From Pseudomonas fluorescens Q2-87 (lineage in GTDB: Bacteria; Pseudomonadota; Gammaproteobacteria; Pseudomonadales; Pseudomonadaceae), in contig NZ_CM001558.1 in assembly GCF_000281895.1 (NCBI RefSeq), forward strand, positions 872,556-936,555: DNA of 64,000 nucleotides. Direction: 5' to 3'. Under the pieces are notes generated by a model. It searched no databases, was not told the origin of the DNA, and saw only the letters and a list, made by a program, of their open reading frames with translations. Positions within the stretch are counted from its first letter, which is position 1; each line of letters begins with the position of its first letter. Made by a program: the position numbers and the translations under genes. This document shows, in pieces, positions 17,187 through 27,628 of the stretch.

Positions 17187-18644
17187 ATGAGTGAAGAGAT
17201 CCTGATCAACATCACGCCGATGGAATCGCGCGTGGCGGTGGTTGAAAACGGTGTGCTGCAAGAGGTTCACGTCGAGCGCACGCAAAAGCGTGGCATTGTC
17301 GGCAATATCTACAAAGGCAAGGTGGTGCGGGTGTTGCCGGGCATGCAGGCGGCTTTCGTCGACATCGGCCTGGACCGCGCGGCATTCATCCACGCGTCGG
17401 AAATCTCCATGCGCGAAGGCCCGGCAGTGGAGAGCATCAGCGCGCTGGTGCACGAAGGCCAGAGCCTGGTGGTGCAGGTCACCAAGGATCCGATTGGCTC
17501 CAAGGGCGCGCGGCTGACCACGCAATTGTCGATTCCGTCGCGCTACCTGGTGTACATGCCGCGTACCGCACATGTCGGCATTTCGCTGAAGATCGAAGAC
17601 GAAGGCGAACGTGAACGTCTCAAGCAGGTCGTCAGCGACTGCGTGGAAAAAGAAGGCATCAAGGAAGCCGGTGGGTTCATCCTGCGCACTGCCGCCGAAG
17701 GGGCCGGGGCCGATGAAATCCTCATGGATATCCGCTACCTGCGCAGGCTCTGGGATCAGATCGCCGCGCAGATCAAGACCATCGCCACGCCCAGCGTGAT
17801 CTACGAAGACCTGGGCCTGGCGCTGCGCACGCTGCGGGATCTGGTCAGCCCCAAGATCGAGAAGATCCGCATCGATTCCCGGGAAACCTTCCAGAAGACC
17901 ACGCAGTTCGTGGCCGAGCTGATGCCGGAAATCGCCGACCGCCTCGAACATTACCCGGGCGAACGGCCGATTTTCGACCTCTACGGCGTCGAGGACGAAA
18001 TCCAGAAAGCCCTGGAACGCAAGGTGCCGCTCAAGTCCGGCGGTTACCTGGTGGTCGATCCGGCCGAAGCCATGAGCACCATCGACGTTAACACCGGGGC
18101 GTTTGTCGGCCATCGCAACCTGGAAGAAACCATCTTCAAGACCAACCTGGAAGCGGCGACCGCCATTGCCCGCCAACTGCGCCTGCGCAACCTGGGTGGG
18201 ATCATCATCATCGACTTCATCGACATGGAGGATGAAGAACATCAGCGCCAGGTGCTGCGCACCCTGGAGAAGCAGCTCGAGCGCGACCACGCCAAGACCA
18301 ACATCATCGGCATTACCGAGTTGGGCCTGGTGCAGATGACCCGCAAGCGCACCCGCGAGAGCCTCGAGCAGGTGCTGTGCGAGCCCTGCAGCAGTTGCCA
18401 GGGGCGGGGCAAGCTGAAGACCCCGGAAACCGTGTGTTACGAAATCTTCCGGGAAATCCTCCGGGAAGCGCGCGCCTACCAAGCCACCGGTTATAGAGTG
18501 TTGGCGAACCAGAAAGTGGTGGATCGGCTGCTCGATGAGGAGTCCGGCAACGTCGCGGAGCTGGAAGCCTTTATCGGCCGCACGATTCGCTTCCAGGTAG
18601 AAACCATGTATTCGCAGGAACAATATGACGTGGTGTTGCTCTGA
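17187..18644 (+). CDS. rng: Ribonuclease G
   Basis: Single-strand endoribonuclease that matures the 5' end of 16S rRNA and degrades some mRNAs. The 485-aa protein has an N-terminal S1 RNA-binding domain (NIYKGKVVRVLPGMQAAFVDIG, about 38-90) and the catalytic RNase E/G core. The core includes metal-binding STIDVNTGAFVG and IIIIDFIDM. The zinc-link CxxC-type motif CEPCSSCQGRGK is near 399-410. It lacks the long degradosome tail of RNase E. The start at 17187 gives MSEEILINITPMESRVAV, the family N-terminus. Confidence 0.96.
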   Translation: MSEEILINITPMESRVAVVENGVLQEVHVERTQKRGIVGNIYKGKVVRVLPGMQAAFVDIGLDRAAFIHASEISMREGPAVESISALVHEGQSLVVQVTKDPIGSKGARLTTQLSIPSRYLVYMPRTAHVGISLKIEDEGERERLKQVVSDCVEKEGIKEAGGFILRTAAEGAGADEILMDIRYLRRLWDQIAAQIKTIATPSVIYEDLGLALRTLRDLVSPKIEKIRIDSRETFQKTTQFVAELMPEIADRLEHYPGERPIFDLYGVEDEIQKALERKVPLKSGGYLVVDPAEAMSTIDVNTGAFVGHRNLEETIFKTNLEAATAIARQLRLRNLGGIIIIDFIDMEDEEHQRQVLRTLEKQLERDHAKTNIIGITELGLVQMTRKRTRESLEQVLCEPCSSCQGRGKLKTPETVCYEIFREILREARAYQATGYRVLANQKVVDRLLDEESGNVAELEAFIGRTIRFQVETMYSQEQYDVVLL

Positions 18645-18704
18645 AGGGCCTGGGAAGCGGCGGGGCCGCTGATTTGATTATCTTTGCCAGGGGAGCCCAG
18701 TGAC

Positions 18705-21700
18705 ATGGAGCGTCTGACACGCATTTTGGCTGTGCTGACCCGCTGGGGGCTGAGCCTGTGCGCGCTGCTGCTGGTGTTGCTGGCGTTGTATGTCAGTCTC
18801 GGACGCGAGTTGGTTCCACTGGTGGCCGAGTATCGCGCCGAGGTCGAGACACGAGCCGGCGCAGCCTTGGGCATGCCCGTGCACATCGGCGGTCTCGACG
18901 GGAGCTGGAGCGCCCTGGCACCGGTACTGGCGGCGCGCGACGTGGTAGTGGGCGAAGGGGCCAATGCCTTGCACCTGGACCAGGTTCGCGCGGTGCCTGA
19001 CCTCTGGGCCAGCTTGCTGGCGCGCCAGGTGCGCATCGCCAATTTGGAAGTCAGCGGCCTGAAGATCAGTCTCAAGGAGGGCGCGGATGGTAAATGGGTC
19101 CTGGAAGGTTTGCCGGTGCAGGACGACCGTCCCTTCGATCCGCAGCAACTGTTCGATCGCATGCAAGTGGTGTCCAGGCTGTCGGTGCTCGATAGCCAAG
19201 TGACCTTGCAGCCCCTCGAACAACCGCCGCTGACCCTCACCTATGTTGGCTTGAGCCTGCGCACCGGCGCTACCCGCCAGCGCCTGGACGCACGCCTGAC
19301 CCTGCCCGACGGCCAACCCGTGGCGATCAACCTGCGCACCCGCATTCGCGCCAGCGACTGGAAAAATGGCGAGGCCGATGCCTATCTGAGCCTGCCGCAA
19401 AGCGACTGGGCGAAATGGCTGCCGAAACGCCTGACTCAACAATGGAATCCTTCCCGGATCAAGGCCGGCGGCGAGCTGTGGCTGAGTTGGGGCGAAGGCA
19501 CGGTGCAAAGCGCGGCCGTGCGGTTGAACGCGCCGCAGCTCCAAGGCGCGTACGCCGAGCGCAAACCGGTAGACATCCACAATCTGGCCCTCAACGGCTA
19601 TTTCCAGCGCAGCAGCCAAGGCTTCACCGCGACCCTCGACTCCCTCGCGATGAACCTGGGCGAGACCCGTTGGGAATCGCGTCTGCAATTGCAACAGAGC
19701 AACGCCACGGACAAGGCCGAAGAGCGCTGGCACCTGGAGGCCGACCGCCTCGACCTGACCCCGCTCACCCCGCTGCTCAATGCCCTGGCGCCGCTGCCCG
19801 AGGGACTGACGACGACCATCGACCGCCTGAAGGTGACCGGTGGCCTGCGCAACGTGCTGGTGGATTACCGGCCGCAGAACACCGGGGACCAGAAAGTCAG
19901 TTTCGCCACCAACCTGGACACCGTGGGCTTTGACGCCTATCACGGCGCTCCGGCTGCCCGTAACGTATCCGGGAGCCTGAGCGGCGACCTCGGCGGCGGC
20001 GAGCTGCGCATGGACAGCAAGGATTTTTCCCTGCACCTGGACCCGATCTTCGCCAAACCGTGGCAGTACCAGCAAGCCAACGCCCGGCTGACCTGGAAGC
20101 TGGACAAGCAAAGTTTCACCTTGATCGCGCCGTACCTGAAGGTGCTGGGCGAGGAGGGCCGGATTGCCGGTGACTTCCTGATTCGCCTGCATCTGGACCA
20201 CAGCCAGGAAGACTACATGGACCTGCGGGTCGGCCTGGTAGACGGCGACGGGCGCTACACCGGCAAATACCTGCCGGCGGTCCTCAGCCCGGCGCTGGAC
20301 GAGTGGTTGCGCACGGCAATCGTCAAGGGCGCGGTAGACCAAGGTTTTTTCCAATACCAGGGCTCGCTCAACCACGGTGCCGAGGATGCGGCGCGCAGCA
20401 TCAGCCTGTTCTTCAAGGTGCATGACGCTGAACTGGCGTTCCAGCCGGGCTGGCCTTCGGTCAGCAAGGTCAGCGGTGACGTTTTCGTCGAAGACAGCGG
20501 CGTGCGCATCTTTGCCAGCCAAGGGCAATTGCTCGATACCCAGGTCAAGGATGTGTCGGTGAACATCCCCCACGTACCCAGCGGACAGAGCTCGCACCTG
20601 CTGTTGGACGGTGGCTTCAGCGGAGGACTGGGCGACGGCCTGAAGATTCTCCAGACGGCACCGATCGGCACGGCCGAGACGTTCGCCGGTTGGGAAGGCG
20701 AGGGCGATCTGCAAGGCAGCCTGAAGCTCGACATCCCGCTGGTCAAAGGCGAACAACCGAAGATCCTGGTGGACTTCGCCGTCGACAAGGCCCGGCTCAA
20801 ACTCAGCGAACCGGCGCTGGAACTGACCCAGCTCAAAGGCGATTTGCGTTTCGACAGCAGCAAGGGGCTCAGCGGCAAGGGCATCAGCGCCCGGGCATTC
20901 GACCGACCCGTGACCGCACAGATTTTTGCTGAGGGCCGCGCCGGAGCGCTTAACACACGGGTCACGGCTTCAGGGCAGGTGGAGATCAAGAAACTCACCA
21001 GTTGGCTGAACGTCACGCAGCCGTTGCCGGTTTCCGGGGTGGTGCCTTACCAGCTTCAAGTGGTCCTCAATGGCGCCGACAGCCAGTTGTCGGTGAATTC
21101 CAACCTCAAGGGCGTTGCCGTTGACCTGCCCGCGCCGTTCGGCATGGCGGCCGATGTCGGTCGCGACACAACGTTGCGCATGACCCTGCAAGGGCCGGAG
21201 CGACGCTTTTGGGTCAATTATGGCGACCTGGCCAATTTCACTTACGCCGCGCCGAGTGAAAACATTGCCGATGGACGTGGCGAATTGTTGCTGGGCATCG
21301 GCGATGCGGTCCTGCCTGGGGCCAAGGGCCTGCGCTTGCGCGGTACGCTCTCGGAACTGGACGTCAGACCCTGGCAGGACCTGGTGAACAAGTATGCCGG
21401 CCAAGACCCGGGCGGCAGTGCCAAGCAGTTGCTCAACAGTGTCGATTTGACCATTGGCAAGCTCACCGCCATGGGCACGACCCTGGACCAGGCGTCGGTG
21501 CAACTTGATCGCAAGCCGGACGCCTGGGGCATGCGGCTCGACAGCCAGCAAGCCAAGGGCAGCGTCAGCCTGCCAGACGCCAAGGCTGCGCCGATCGGCA
21601 TCAAGCTCGACTATGTTCGCCTGCCAGCTGCGGATCCTACGGTCCAGGCGGATGAGAATGCGCCGGACCCGCTGGCATCGGTCGATCCCGGTAAGATCCC

Positions 21701-22508
21701 GGCCATGGATATCGCCATTGACCAGTTGTTCCAGGGACCCGATCTCATCGGTGCGTGGTCGTTGAAAGTACGACCCACGGCCAAGGGCATTACGCTGAAC
21801 AATCTGGACATGGGCCTCAAGGGCATGGTGTTGAACGGCAGCGGCGGCTGGGAAGGTACGCCCGGGTCCACCAACAGTTGGTACAAGGGGCGCATCAGCG
21901 GCAAGAACCTCGCCGATGTGCTCAAGGGCTGGGGGTTTGCGCCAAGCGTGACCAGCCAGGAATTCCGCCTGGATGTCGATGGGCGCTGGCCCGGTTCGCC
22001 GGCCTGGGTCGCCACCAAACGATTCTCAGGTAGCCTCGATGCCTCGCTGAGCAAGGGGCAGTTCGTCGAAGTCGAAGGCAGCGCCCAGGCGTTGCGGGTG
22101 TTCGGCCTGCTGAACTTCAACTCCATCGGCCGACGCCTGCGCCTGGATTTCTCCGATTTGTTCGGCAAGGGCCTGAGCTACGATCGGGTCAAGGGGTTGC
22201 TGGTGGCGAGCGAAGGGGTGTACGTGACCCGTGAACCGATTACCCTGACAGGGCCGTCGAGCAACCTGGAACTCAACGGAACGCTGGACATGGTGGCCGA
22301 CCGGGTTGACGCCAAGCTGCTGGTGACATTACCGGTGACCAACAACCTGCCCATCGCCGCGTTGATCGTTGGTGCACCGGCGGTGGGTGGGGCACTGTTC
22401 CTGATCGATAAACTGATCGGCGACCGCGTGGCGCGCTTTGCCAGCGTAAAATATGACGTCAAGGGGCCATGGAAGGAGCCGAAGATCACCTTCGACAAGC
22501 CGTTCTGA
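18705..22508 (+). CDS. yhdP: YhdP family AsmA-like protein (phospholipid transport across the periplasm)
   Basis: 1267-aa protein with one N-terminal membrane helix (RWGLSLCALLLVLLALYVSL) followed by a very long periplasmic beta-rich region. AsmA-like proteins form a hydrophobic groove bridging inner and outer membranes; YhdP, TamB and YdbH together carry phospholipids outward. The DUF3971 region and the C-terminal AsmA-like domain (ending GPWKEPKITFDKPF) are recognisable. GGGAG lies 9 nt before the chosen ATG. It directly follows rng, probably in one transcript with mreBCD-maf-rng, tying envelope growth genes together. Confidence 0.93.
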   Translation: MERLTRILAVLTRWGLSLCALLLVLLALYVSLGRELVPLVAEYRAEVETRAGAALGMPVHIGGLDGSWSALAPVLAARDVVVGEGANALHLDQVRAVPDLWASLLARQVRIANLEVSGLKISLKEGADGKWVLEGLPVQDDRPFDPQQLFDRMQVVSRLSVLDSQVTLQPLEQPPLTLTYVGLSLRTGATRQRLDARLTLPDGQPVAINLRTRIRASDWKNGEADAYLSLPQSDWAKWLPKRLTQQWNPSRIKAGGELWLSWGEGTVQSAAVRLNAPQLQGAYAERKPVDIHNLALNGYFQRSSQGFTATLDSLAMNLGETRWESRLQLQQSNATDKAEERWHLEADRLDLTPLTPLLNALAPLPEGLTTTIDRLKVTGGLRNVLVDYRPQNTGDQKVSFATNLDTVGFDAYHGAPAARNVSGSLSGDLGGGELRMDSKDFSLHLDPIFAKPWQYQQANARLTWKLDKQSFTLIAPYLKVLGEEGRIAGDFLIRLHLDHSQEDYMDLRVGLVDGDGRYTGKYLPAVLSPALDEWLRTAIVKGAVDQGFFQYQGSLNHGAEDAARSISLFFKVHDAELAFQPGWPSVSKVSGDVFVEDSGVRIFASQGQLLDTQVKDVSVNIPHVPSGQSSHLLLDGGFSGGLGDGLKILQTAPIGTAETFAGWEGEGDLQGSLKLDIPLVKGEQPKILVDFAVDKARLKLSEPALELTQLKGDLRFDSSKGLSGKGISARAFDRPVTAQIFAEGRAGALNTRVTASGQVEIKKLTSWLNVTQPLPVSGVVPYQLQVVLNGADSQLSVNSNLKGVAVDLPAPFGMAADVGRDTTLRMTLQGPERRFWVNYGDLANFTYAAPSENIADGRGELLLGIGDAVLPGAKGLRLRGTLSELDVRPWQDLVNKYAGQDPGGSAKQLLNSVDLTIGKLTAMGTTLDQASVQLDRKPDAWGMRLDSQQAKGSVSLPDAKAAPIGIKLDYVRLPAADPTVQADENAPDPLASVDPGKIPAMDIAIDQLFQGPDLIGAWSLKVRPTAKGITLNNLDMGLKGMVLNGSGGWEGTPGSTNSWYKGRISGKNLADVLKGWGFAPSVTSQEFRLDVDGRWPGSPAWVATKRFSGSLDASLSKGQFVEVEGSAQALRVFGLLNFNSIGRRLRLDFSDLFGKGLSYDRVKGLLVASEGVYVTREPITLTGPSSNLELNGTLDMVADRVDAKLLVTLPVTNNLPIAALIVGAPAVGGALFLIDKLIGDRVARFASVKYDVKGPWKEPKITFDKPF

Positions 22509-22528
22509 AGGCTGGCGCCAGTCCCCCC

Positions 22529-22616
22529 GTGGGAGCGGGCTTGCTCGCGAATGCGTCAGCACATTCAGCACTTATGTGACAGACACACTGCCTTCGCGAG
22601 CAAGCCCGCTCCCACA
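22529..22616. repeat. REP doublet, GGGAGCGGGCTTGCTC family
   Basis: Inverted pair between yhdP and the amidase gene, units of about 25 bp around 40 bp of unrelated sequence. It ends 33 bp before the next ATG, so it lies within the probable 5' leader of the amidase/tldD transcript. Confidence 0.9.
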
Positions 22617-22649
22617 GGGGCAGATGAAGCAAAAAGTGAGGGAAGCACC

Positions 22650-23513
22650 ATGCCACTCGCAGTGATTCAAATGGTCAGCCAGAGCGACGTGCTCGCCAAC
22701 CTGGCCCGTGCCCGCGTGCTGCTGGAACAGGCGGCGGCTGGCGGCGCGCGGTTGGCGGTGTTGCCTGAAAATTTTGCCGCCATGGGGCGGCGGGACATCG
22801 CCGACATCGGTCGCGCCGAAGCCTTTGGTCAGGGACCGATCCTGCCCTGGTTGAAACAGGCCGCCCGCGACCTCAACTTATGGATTGTGGCCGGCACGCT
22901 GCCGCTGCCGCCGGTGGAGCGACCCGAAGCCAAGGTCCACGCCTGTTCGTTGTTGATCGACGATCGAGGCCAAGTCGTGGCGCGCTATGACAAGCTGCAC
23001 CTGTTCGACGTAGACGTGGCGGACAATCGCGGGCGCTATCGCGAGTCTGATGACTATGCTTATGGCGGCAATGTGGTGGTCGCCGACACCCCGGTAGGAA
23101 AGGTTGGCCTGACGGTCTGCTATGACTTGCGTTTCCCGGAGCTGTACAGCGAACTGCGGGCGGCCGGGGCCGAGTTGATCACGGCGCCCTCGGCGTTTAC
23201 GGCGGTCACCGGCGCGGCGCATTGGGACGTGCTGATTCGCGCCCGGGCCATCGAAACCCAGTGTTATGTGCTGGCGGCGGCCCAAGGTGGGTTGCATCCG
23301 GGGCCACGGGAAACCTTTGGCCATGCCGCGATTGTCGACCCCTGGGGCCGCGTGCTGGCGCAACAGGATCAAGGCGAGGCTGTGCTGGTGGCCGAGCGCG
23401 ACAGCAGCGAACAAGCGTCCATCCGGGCGCGCATGCCGGTGGCCAGCCATCGGCGCTTTTTCTCGCAGGGCGCTCGACAGCGGCCTGTCCAAGACGACGA
23501 ATTCAAGGCGTAA
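22650..23513 (+). CDS. Carbon-nitrogen hydrolase, Nit1-like (deaminated glutathione amidase type)
   Basis: 287-aa nitrilase-superfamily amidase. Catalytic triad visible as Glu40 (VLPENFAAM), Lys115 (YDKLHLFD) and Cys157 (VCYDLRFPE). The FDVDV segment and the branch pattern match Nit1/NitFhit amidases, which repair deaminated glutathione made by transaminase side reactions. GAGGGAAG precedes the ATG. It lies 5 nt upstream of tldD, the usual arrangement in pseudomonads. Confidence 0.9.
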   Translation: MPLAVIQMVSQSDVLANLARARVLLEQAAAGGARLAVLPENFAAMGRRDIADIGRAEAFGQGPILPWLKQAARDLNLWIVAGTLPLPPVERPEAKVHACSLLIDDRGQVVARYDKLHLFDVDVADNRGRYRESDDYAYGGNVVVADTPVGKVGLTVCYDLRFPELYSELRAAGAELITAPSAFTAVTGAAHWDVLIRARAIETQCYVLAAAQGGLHPGPRETFGHAAIVDPWGRVLAQQDQGEAVLVAERDSSEQASIRARMPVASHRRFFSQGARQRPVQDDEFKA

Positions 23514-23518
23514 AACAT

Positions 23519-24961
23519 ATGAGCGGGTTGTTGTCCTCAGTCAGTGAACACCTTCTTGCCCCCGGCGGCGTCACCCTGGAAAGCCTGCAAGGCGTACTGG
23601 GCGACCTGGCCGGTCCGGGCATCGACGCTGCCGACCTGTATTTCCAGGGGCAGATTTCCGAGTCCTGGTCGCTGGAAGACGGCATCGTCAAGGAAGGCAG
23701 TTTCAACCTCGACCAAGGTGTGGGCGTACGGGCCCAGTCCGGTGAAAAGACCGGTTTTGCCTATAGCAACGCCATCACTCTCGAAGCCTTGGGCGCTGCT
23801 GCCCGTGCGGCCCGCTCGATCTCCCGGGCCGGGCAGAACGGCACGGTCCAGGCCTTCAGCAGCCAGGACGTGGCGCAGTTGTACGCGCCGGATAACCCCC
23901 TGGAAGTCATGAGCCGCGCGGAAAAGGTCGAATTGCTCAAGCGCATCGACGTCGCCACCCGTGCCCTCGACCCCCGTATCCAGCAAGTCTCGGTGAGCAT
24001 GGCCGGGGTCTGGGAGCGCATCCTGGTGGCGTCCACCGATGGCGGCCTGGCGGCGGACGTGCGACCGTTGGTGCGATTCAACGTCAGCGTGATCGTCGAA
24101 CAGAATGGCCGTCGCGAACGTGGCGGCCATGGTGGCGGTGGACGCACCGATTACCGCTATTTCCTCACTGAAGACCGCGCCATGGGCTACGCCCGCGAAG
24201 CGCTGCGCCAGGCGCTGGTCAACCTCGAAGCTATCCCGGCCCCGGCGGGTACGCTGCCGGTGGTGCTGGGCTCCGGCTGGTCCGGTGTACTCCTGCATGA
24301 AGCGGTGGGCCATGGCCTGGAAGGAGACTTCAACCGCAAGGGCAGTTCGGCCTACAGCGGACGCATGGGCGAAATGGTCGCCTCGAAACTCTGCACCATC
24401 GTCGATGACGGCACCCTGGCCGGGCGCCGCGGCTCCTTGAGCGTCGACGACGAGGGCACTCCAACCGAATGCACCACGCTGATCGAGAACGGCGTGCTCA
24501 AGGGCTACATGCAGGACAAGCTCAACGCCCGGCTGATGGGCGTGGCCCGTACCGGCAATGGCCGCCGCGAATCCTACGCGCACCTGCCGATGCCGCGCAT
24601 GACCAACACCTACATGCTGGGTGGCCAGAGCGACCCTGCGGAAATCATCGCTTCGGTGAAAAGGGGCATCTATTGCGCCAACCTCGGCGGTGGCCAAGTG
24701 GACATCACCAGCGGCAAATTCGTCTTCTCCACCAGCGAGGCCTACCTGATCGAAGACGGCAAGATCACCGCCCCGGTCAAGGGCGCGACCCTGATCGGCA
24801 ACGGACCGGAGGCGATGAGCAAGGTATCGATGGTCGGCAACGATTTGAGTTTGGACAGCGGCGTAGGGACGTGTGGCAAGGACGGGCAATCGGTGCCGGT
24901 GGGTGTCGGCCAGCCGACCTTGAAGATCGACGCGATTACCGTGGGTGGCACGGGCGCGTGA
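23519..24961 (+). CDS. tldD: Metalloprotease TldD
   Basis: 480-aa subunit of the TldD/TldE heterodimeric zinc protease, which cleaves unfolded peptides inside a narrow channel and matures microcin B17 or degrades CcdA in E. coli. The metal-binding HEAVGH motif (His260, Glu261, His265) identifies this as the catalytic subunit. The conserved [19 protein letters not shown] near the C-terminus supplies the third ligand (Cys). The start ATG (23519) follows the amidase stop by 5 nt with AAGGCG as ribosome site. Its partner pmbA (tldE) lies at 25786, separated by darP on the other strand. Confidence 0.96.
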   Translation: MSGLLSSVSEHLLAPGGVTLESLQGVLGDLAGPGIDAADLYFQGQISESWSLEDGIVKEGSFNLDQGVGVRAQSGEKTGFAYSNAITLEALGAAARAARSISRAGQNGTVQAFSSQDVAQLYAPDNPLEVMSRAEKVELLKRIDVATRALDPRIQQVSVSMAGVWERILVASTDGGLAADVRPLVRFNVSVIVEQNGRRERGGHGGGGRTDYRYFLTEDRAMGYAREALRQALVNLEAIPAPAGTLPVVLGSGWSGVLLHEAVGHGLEGDFNRKGSSAYSGRMGEMVASKLCTIVDDGTLAGRRGSLSVDDEGTPTECTTLIENGVLKGYMQDKLNARLMGVARTGNGRRESYAHLPMPRMTNTYMLGGQSDPAEIIASVKRGIYCANLGGGQVDITSGKFVFSTSEAYLIEDGKITAPVKGATLIGNGPEAMSKVSMVGNDLSLDSGVGTCGKDGQSVPVGVGQPTLKIDAITVGGTGA

Positions 24962-24978
24962 AAATATTCAGGGGCCCC

Positions 24979-25065
24979 GTGGCGAGGGAGCTTGCTCCCG
25001 CTGGGCTACGCAGTAGCCCCAATGCGGTCGCTGCGCAACCGAGCGGGAGCAAGCTCCCTCGCCAC
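24979..25065. repeat. REP doublet, GGGAGCTTGCTCCC family
   Basis: Inverted pair between the convergent genes tldD and darP. Arms carry GTGGCGAGGGAGC at the left and GCTCCCTCGCCAC at the right. Probably the shared transcript end. Confidence 0.9.
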
Positions 25066-25108
25066 GGTCATTGCTACCCTGGCAAGGGAGTGATGAGCCA
25101 GTGAACGA

Positions 25109-25633
25109 TCAGCGCAGGCCGCGTTGGGTTTCGTCCAGCTCACGGATGTACTTGAAGATTTTACGGCTCGAGGCCGGCGGCTTGTTCTGCGCCACTTCGT
25201 GCTGGGCCTGACGGATCAGGGAGCGCAATTGCTGGCGATCGGCCTCCGGGTAGTCGATGACGAATTTTTCCAGGGTGCCGTCATCGCCTGCGATCAAGCG
25301 ATCGCGCCAGCGTTCCAGGTTGTGGAAACGTTCGTTGTACTGCCGGGTGGAGGCATCGAGTTGATCGAGCAGAACCAGAATGGCGTCAGTGTCCTGATCG
25401 CGCATCAGCTTGCCGATGAACTGCAGGTGCCGTTTACGCGCGATATTCGCGGTGTGCTTGGGCGCATCGGCCAGGGCCCGGCGCAAGGCGTCGGTCAAGG
25501 GCAGTTTGGCCAGCAAGTCAGGCTTGAGTGTTGTCAGGCGCTCGCCGAGGTCAACCAGAGCATGCAGCTCGCGTTTGACCTGGGATTTGCTTTTTTCACC
25601 CTCGTAGAGGGAGTCGTCGTAAGAATCAACCAT
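25109..25633 (-). CDS. darP: Ribosome biogenesis factor DarP (YjgA)
   Basis: 174-aa, highly charged, helical protein that binds late 50S ribosomal precursors (dual-action ribosomal maturation protein). It has an acidic N-terminus ([21 protein letters not shown]) and the family's core [33 protein letters not shown] (abridged here, near 50-80). The start at 25633 gives the expected length; longer frames run into the pmbA promoter region. It is divergent from pmbA with 152 bp between them. Confidence 0.93.
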   Translation of the reverse strand: MVDSYDDSLYEGEKSKSQVKRELHALVDLGERLTTLKPDLLAKLPLTDALRRALADAPKHTANIARKRHLQFIGKLMRDQDTDAILVLLDQLDASTRQYNERFHNLERWRDRLIAGDDGTLEKFVIDYPEADRQQLRSLIRQAQHEVAQNKPPASSRKIFKYIRELDETQRGLR

Positions 25634-25785
25634 GGTGGCAGTCCGCAAAGAAACGCCGCCATGATAACCAGTCGGGGGCCGCTTGTCCGGCCCGGTCGCT
25701 CGAAGGCCTCGGGTTTGTACGCAAAGTTGCGTAGGCACCGTGCATGCAAACCCGGCCCGAAAATAGAATTTGAGTGGAGAACACC

Positions 25786-27132
25786 ATGAGTGCAGTTCAG
25801 AGCGTCGGCCCGCAAGCATTGCCGGCACTGCAGGAACAAGTCGAGCAGATCCTTGCGCAGGCCAAGCGCCAGGGCGCCAGCGCGTGTGAAGTGGCAGTGT
25901 CCCTCGAGCAGGGCCTGTCGACGTCGGTGCGCCAGCGTGAGGTGGAAACCGTCGAATTCAATCGCGACCAGGGTTTCGGTATCACCTTGTACGTGGGTCA
26001 GCGCAAGGGTTCGGCCAGCACGTCGGCCAGCGGCCCGGATGCGATCCGCGAAACCGTCGCTGCGGCACTGGCAATTGCCAAGCACACCTCGGAAGACGAG
26101 GCCTCAGGCCTGGCCGATGCCGCGCTGATGTGCAAGGAACTGCGCGACTTCGACCTGTTCCACGCCTGGGACATCACTCCCGAGCAGGCCATTGAGCAGG
26201 CACTGCGTTGCGAAGCGGCGGCGTTCGAGGCTGACAGTCGGATCAAGAACGCCGACGGCACCACCCTCAATACCCACCAGGGCTGCCGCGTCTATGGCAA
26301 TAGCCATGGGTTCATTGGCGGTTATGCGTCGACCCGCCACAGCCTCAGCTGCGTGATGATCGCCGAGGCCAACGGCCAGATGCAGCGCGATTATTGGTAC
26401 GACGTGAGTCGCCAGGGCACGCTGCTGGCGGATCCGGTAAGCATCGGTGTGAAAGCTGCGCAGCGGGCGGCCAGCCGCCTGGGCGCACGGCCGGTGCCGA
26501 CTTGTGAAGTGCCTGTGCTGTTTTCCGCCGAGTTGGCCGGTGGGCTGTTCGGCAGCTTCCTGTCGGCGGTGTCCGGTGGCAACCTGTACCGCAAATCGTC
26601 GTTTCTGGAAGGTGCGCTGGGTCAGAAACTGTTTCCGGAATGGATGACCATCGACGAACGTCCGCACCTGATGCAGGCCATGGGCAGCTCTGCGTTCGAC
26701 GGTGACGGCCTGGCGACCTATGCCAAGCCGTTCGTGGAAAACGGCGAGCTGGTGTCCTACATCCTGGGCACTTATTCGGGCCGCAAGCTCGGCATGCCGA
26801 GTACCGCCAACGCTGGCGGCGTACATAATCTGTTCGTGACCCATGGCGAGGAAGACCAGGCCGCTTTGCTGCGGCGGATGGGGCGAGGCCTGCTGGTGAC
26901 CGAACTGATGGGCCATGGTCTGAACATGGTCACTGGTGACTATTCCCGTGGTGCGGCGGGATTCTGGGTCGAGAACGGCGAAATCCAGTTCCCGGTCCAG
27001 GAAGTGACCATCGCTGGCAACATGCGCGACATGTTCAAGCAGATCGTGGCCGTGGGCAACGACTTGGAGCTGCGCAGCAACATCCGCACCGGTTCGGTGC
27101 TGATCGAGCGAATGACGGTGGCGGGTAGCTGA
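25786..27132 (+). CDS. pmbA: Metalloprotease PmbA/TldE
   Basis: 448-aa non-catalytic partner of TldD; it lacks the HExxxH motif but shares the fold and lines the proteolytic channel. Typical segments are [17 protein letters not shown] and RNLVVTHGEED-like [14 protein letters not shown], followed by [27 protein letters not shown] lies 7 nt before the ATG. Ends at a strong terminator (27152-27184). Confidence 0.95.
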   Translation: MSAVQSVGPQALPALQEQVEQILAQAKRQGASACEVAVSLEQGLSTSVRQREVETVEFNRDQGFGITLYVGQRKGSASTSASGPDAIRETVAAALAIAKHTSEDEASGLADAALMCKELRDFDLFHAWDITPEQAIEQALRCEAAAFEADSRIKNADGTTLNTHQGCRVYGNSHGFIGGYASTRHSLSCVMIAEANGQMQRDYWYDVSRQGTLLADPVSIGVKAAQRAASRLGARPVPTCEVPVLFSAELAGGLFGSFLSAVSGGNLYRKSSFLEGALGQKLFPEWMTIDERPHLMQAMGSSAFDGDGLATYAKPFVENGELVSYILGTYSGRKLGMPSTANAGGVHNLFVTHGEEDQAALLRRMGRGLLVTELMGHGLNMVTGDYSRGAAGFWVENGEIQFPVQEVTIAGNMRDMFKQIVAVGNDLELRSNIRTGSVLIERMTVAGS

Positions 27133-27151
27133 CGTTAAATTGCAGTTAAAG

Positions 27152-27184
27152 GCGCGTCATCCTAGCGGGTGACGCGCTTTTTTT
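27152..27184 (+). terminator. Intrinsic terminator of pmbA
   Basis: GCGCGTCATCC pairs with CGGGTGACGCGC (with a G-U pair) around a short loop and is followed by seven Ts. Confidence 0.85.
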
Positions 27185-27201
27185 ATGTTTGAGGAATCCC
27201 T

Positions 27202-27330
27202 GTGGCGAGGGAGCTTGCTCCCGCTCGGCTGCGCAGCAGCCGCAAAAATCTCAACAACAGCGAAAGACATGAAGGCCCTGATAGACAGGGTCTGCTTCGC
27301 AGACCAGCGGGAGCAAGCTCCCTCGCCGCG
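27202..27330. repeat. REP doublet, GGGAGCTTGCTCCC family (long spacer)
   Basis: Inverted pair between convergent pmbA and npr with a spacer of about 75 bp. The right outer arm has a G in place of A (CTCGCCGCGG), breaking one outer pair. Confidence 0.88.
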
Positions 27331-27337
27331 GTGGGGG

Positions 27338-27613
27338 CTATTCGCCCTCGTCGAAATAGTTGTTGATCAGCGCCACCAGGGCATCCAGCGCCTCCTGGGC
27401 CTGTTCGCCTTCGGTTTCGAGATGGATCTTGGTGCCTTTTCCGGCCGCGAGCATCATCATCGCCATGATGCTTTTGCCATCGATCAGGCTCTCAGGGCTG
27501 CGCCCAACCCTTATCTTGGTCTCCGGGAACTTGCCCGCTACGCCAACGAACTTGGCCGATGCCCGGGCATGCAGGCCCAGCTTGTTGATGATTTCAATTT
27601 CCCGAGCAGGCAT
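27338..27613 (-). CDS. ptsO: Phosphocarrier protein NPr of the nitrogen PTS
   Basis: 91-aa HPr-like protein; phosphorylatable His15 in KLGLHARASAKF. It takes phosphate from EI-Ntr (PtsP, not in this window) and passes it to EIIA-Ntr (ptsN, two genes upstream). The regulatory Ser46-type motif of HPr is replaced by the NPr form KSIMAMMMLAAGKG. Last gene of the rpoN block. Confidence 0.95.
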   Translation of the reverse strand: MPAREIEIINKLGLHARASAKFVGVAGKFPETKIRVGRSPESLIDGKSIMAMMMLAAGKGTKIHLETEGEQAQEALDALVALINNYFDEGE

Positions 27614-27628
27614 CGCGATGTGAATCCT

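Noticed and set aside
16926..18623. 565-codon minus-strand frame
   Set aside because: Antisense to rng and the end of maf; no recognisable domain.
18678..20756. 692-codon minus-strand frame
   Set aside because: Antisense to yhdP, with no protein-like motifs.
22551..22650. Upstream start for the Nit-type amidase
   Set aside because: It would translate through a REP element; the ATG at 22650 has a good ribosome site and gives the family N-terminus.
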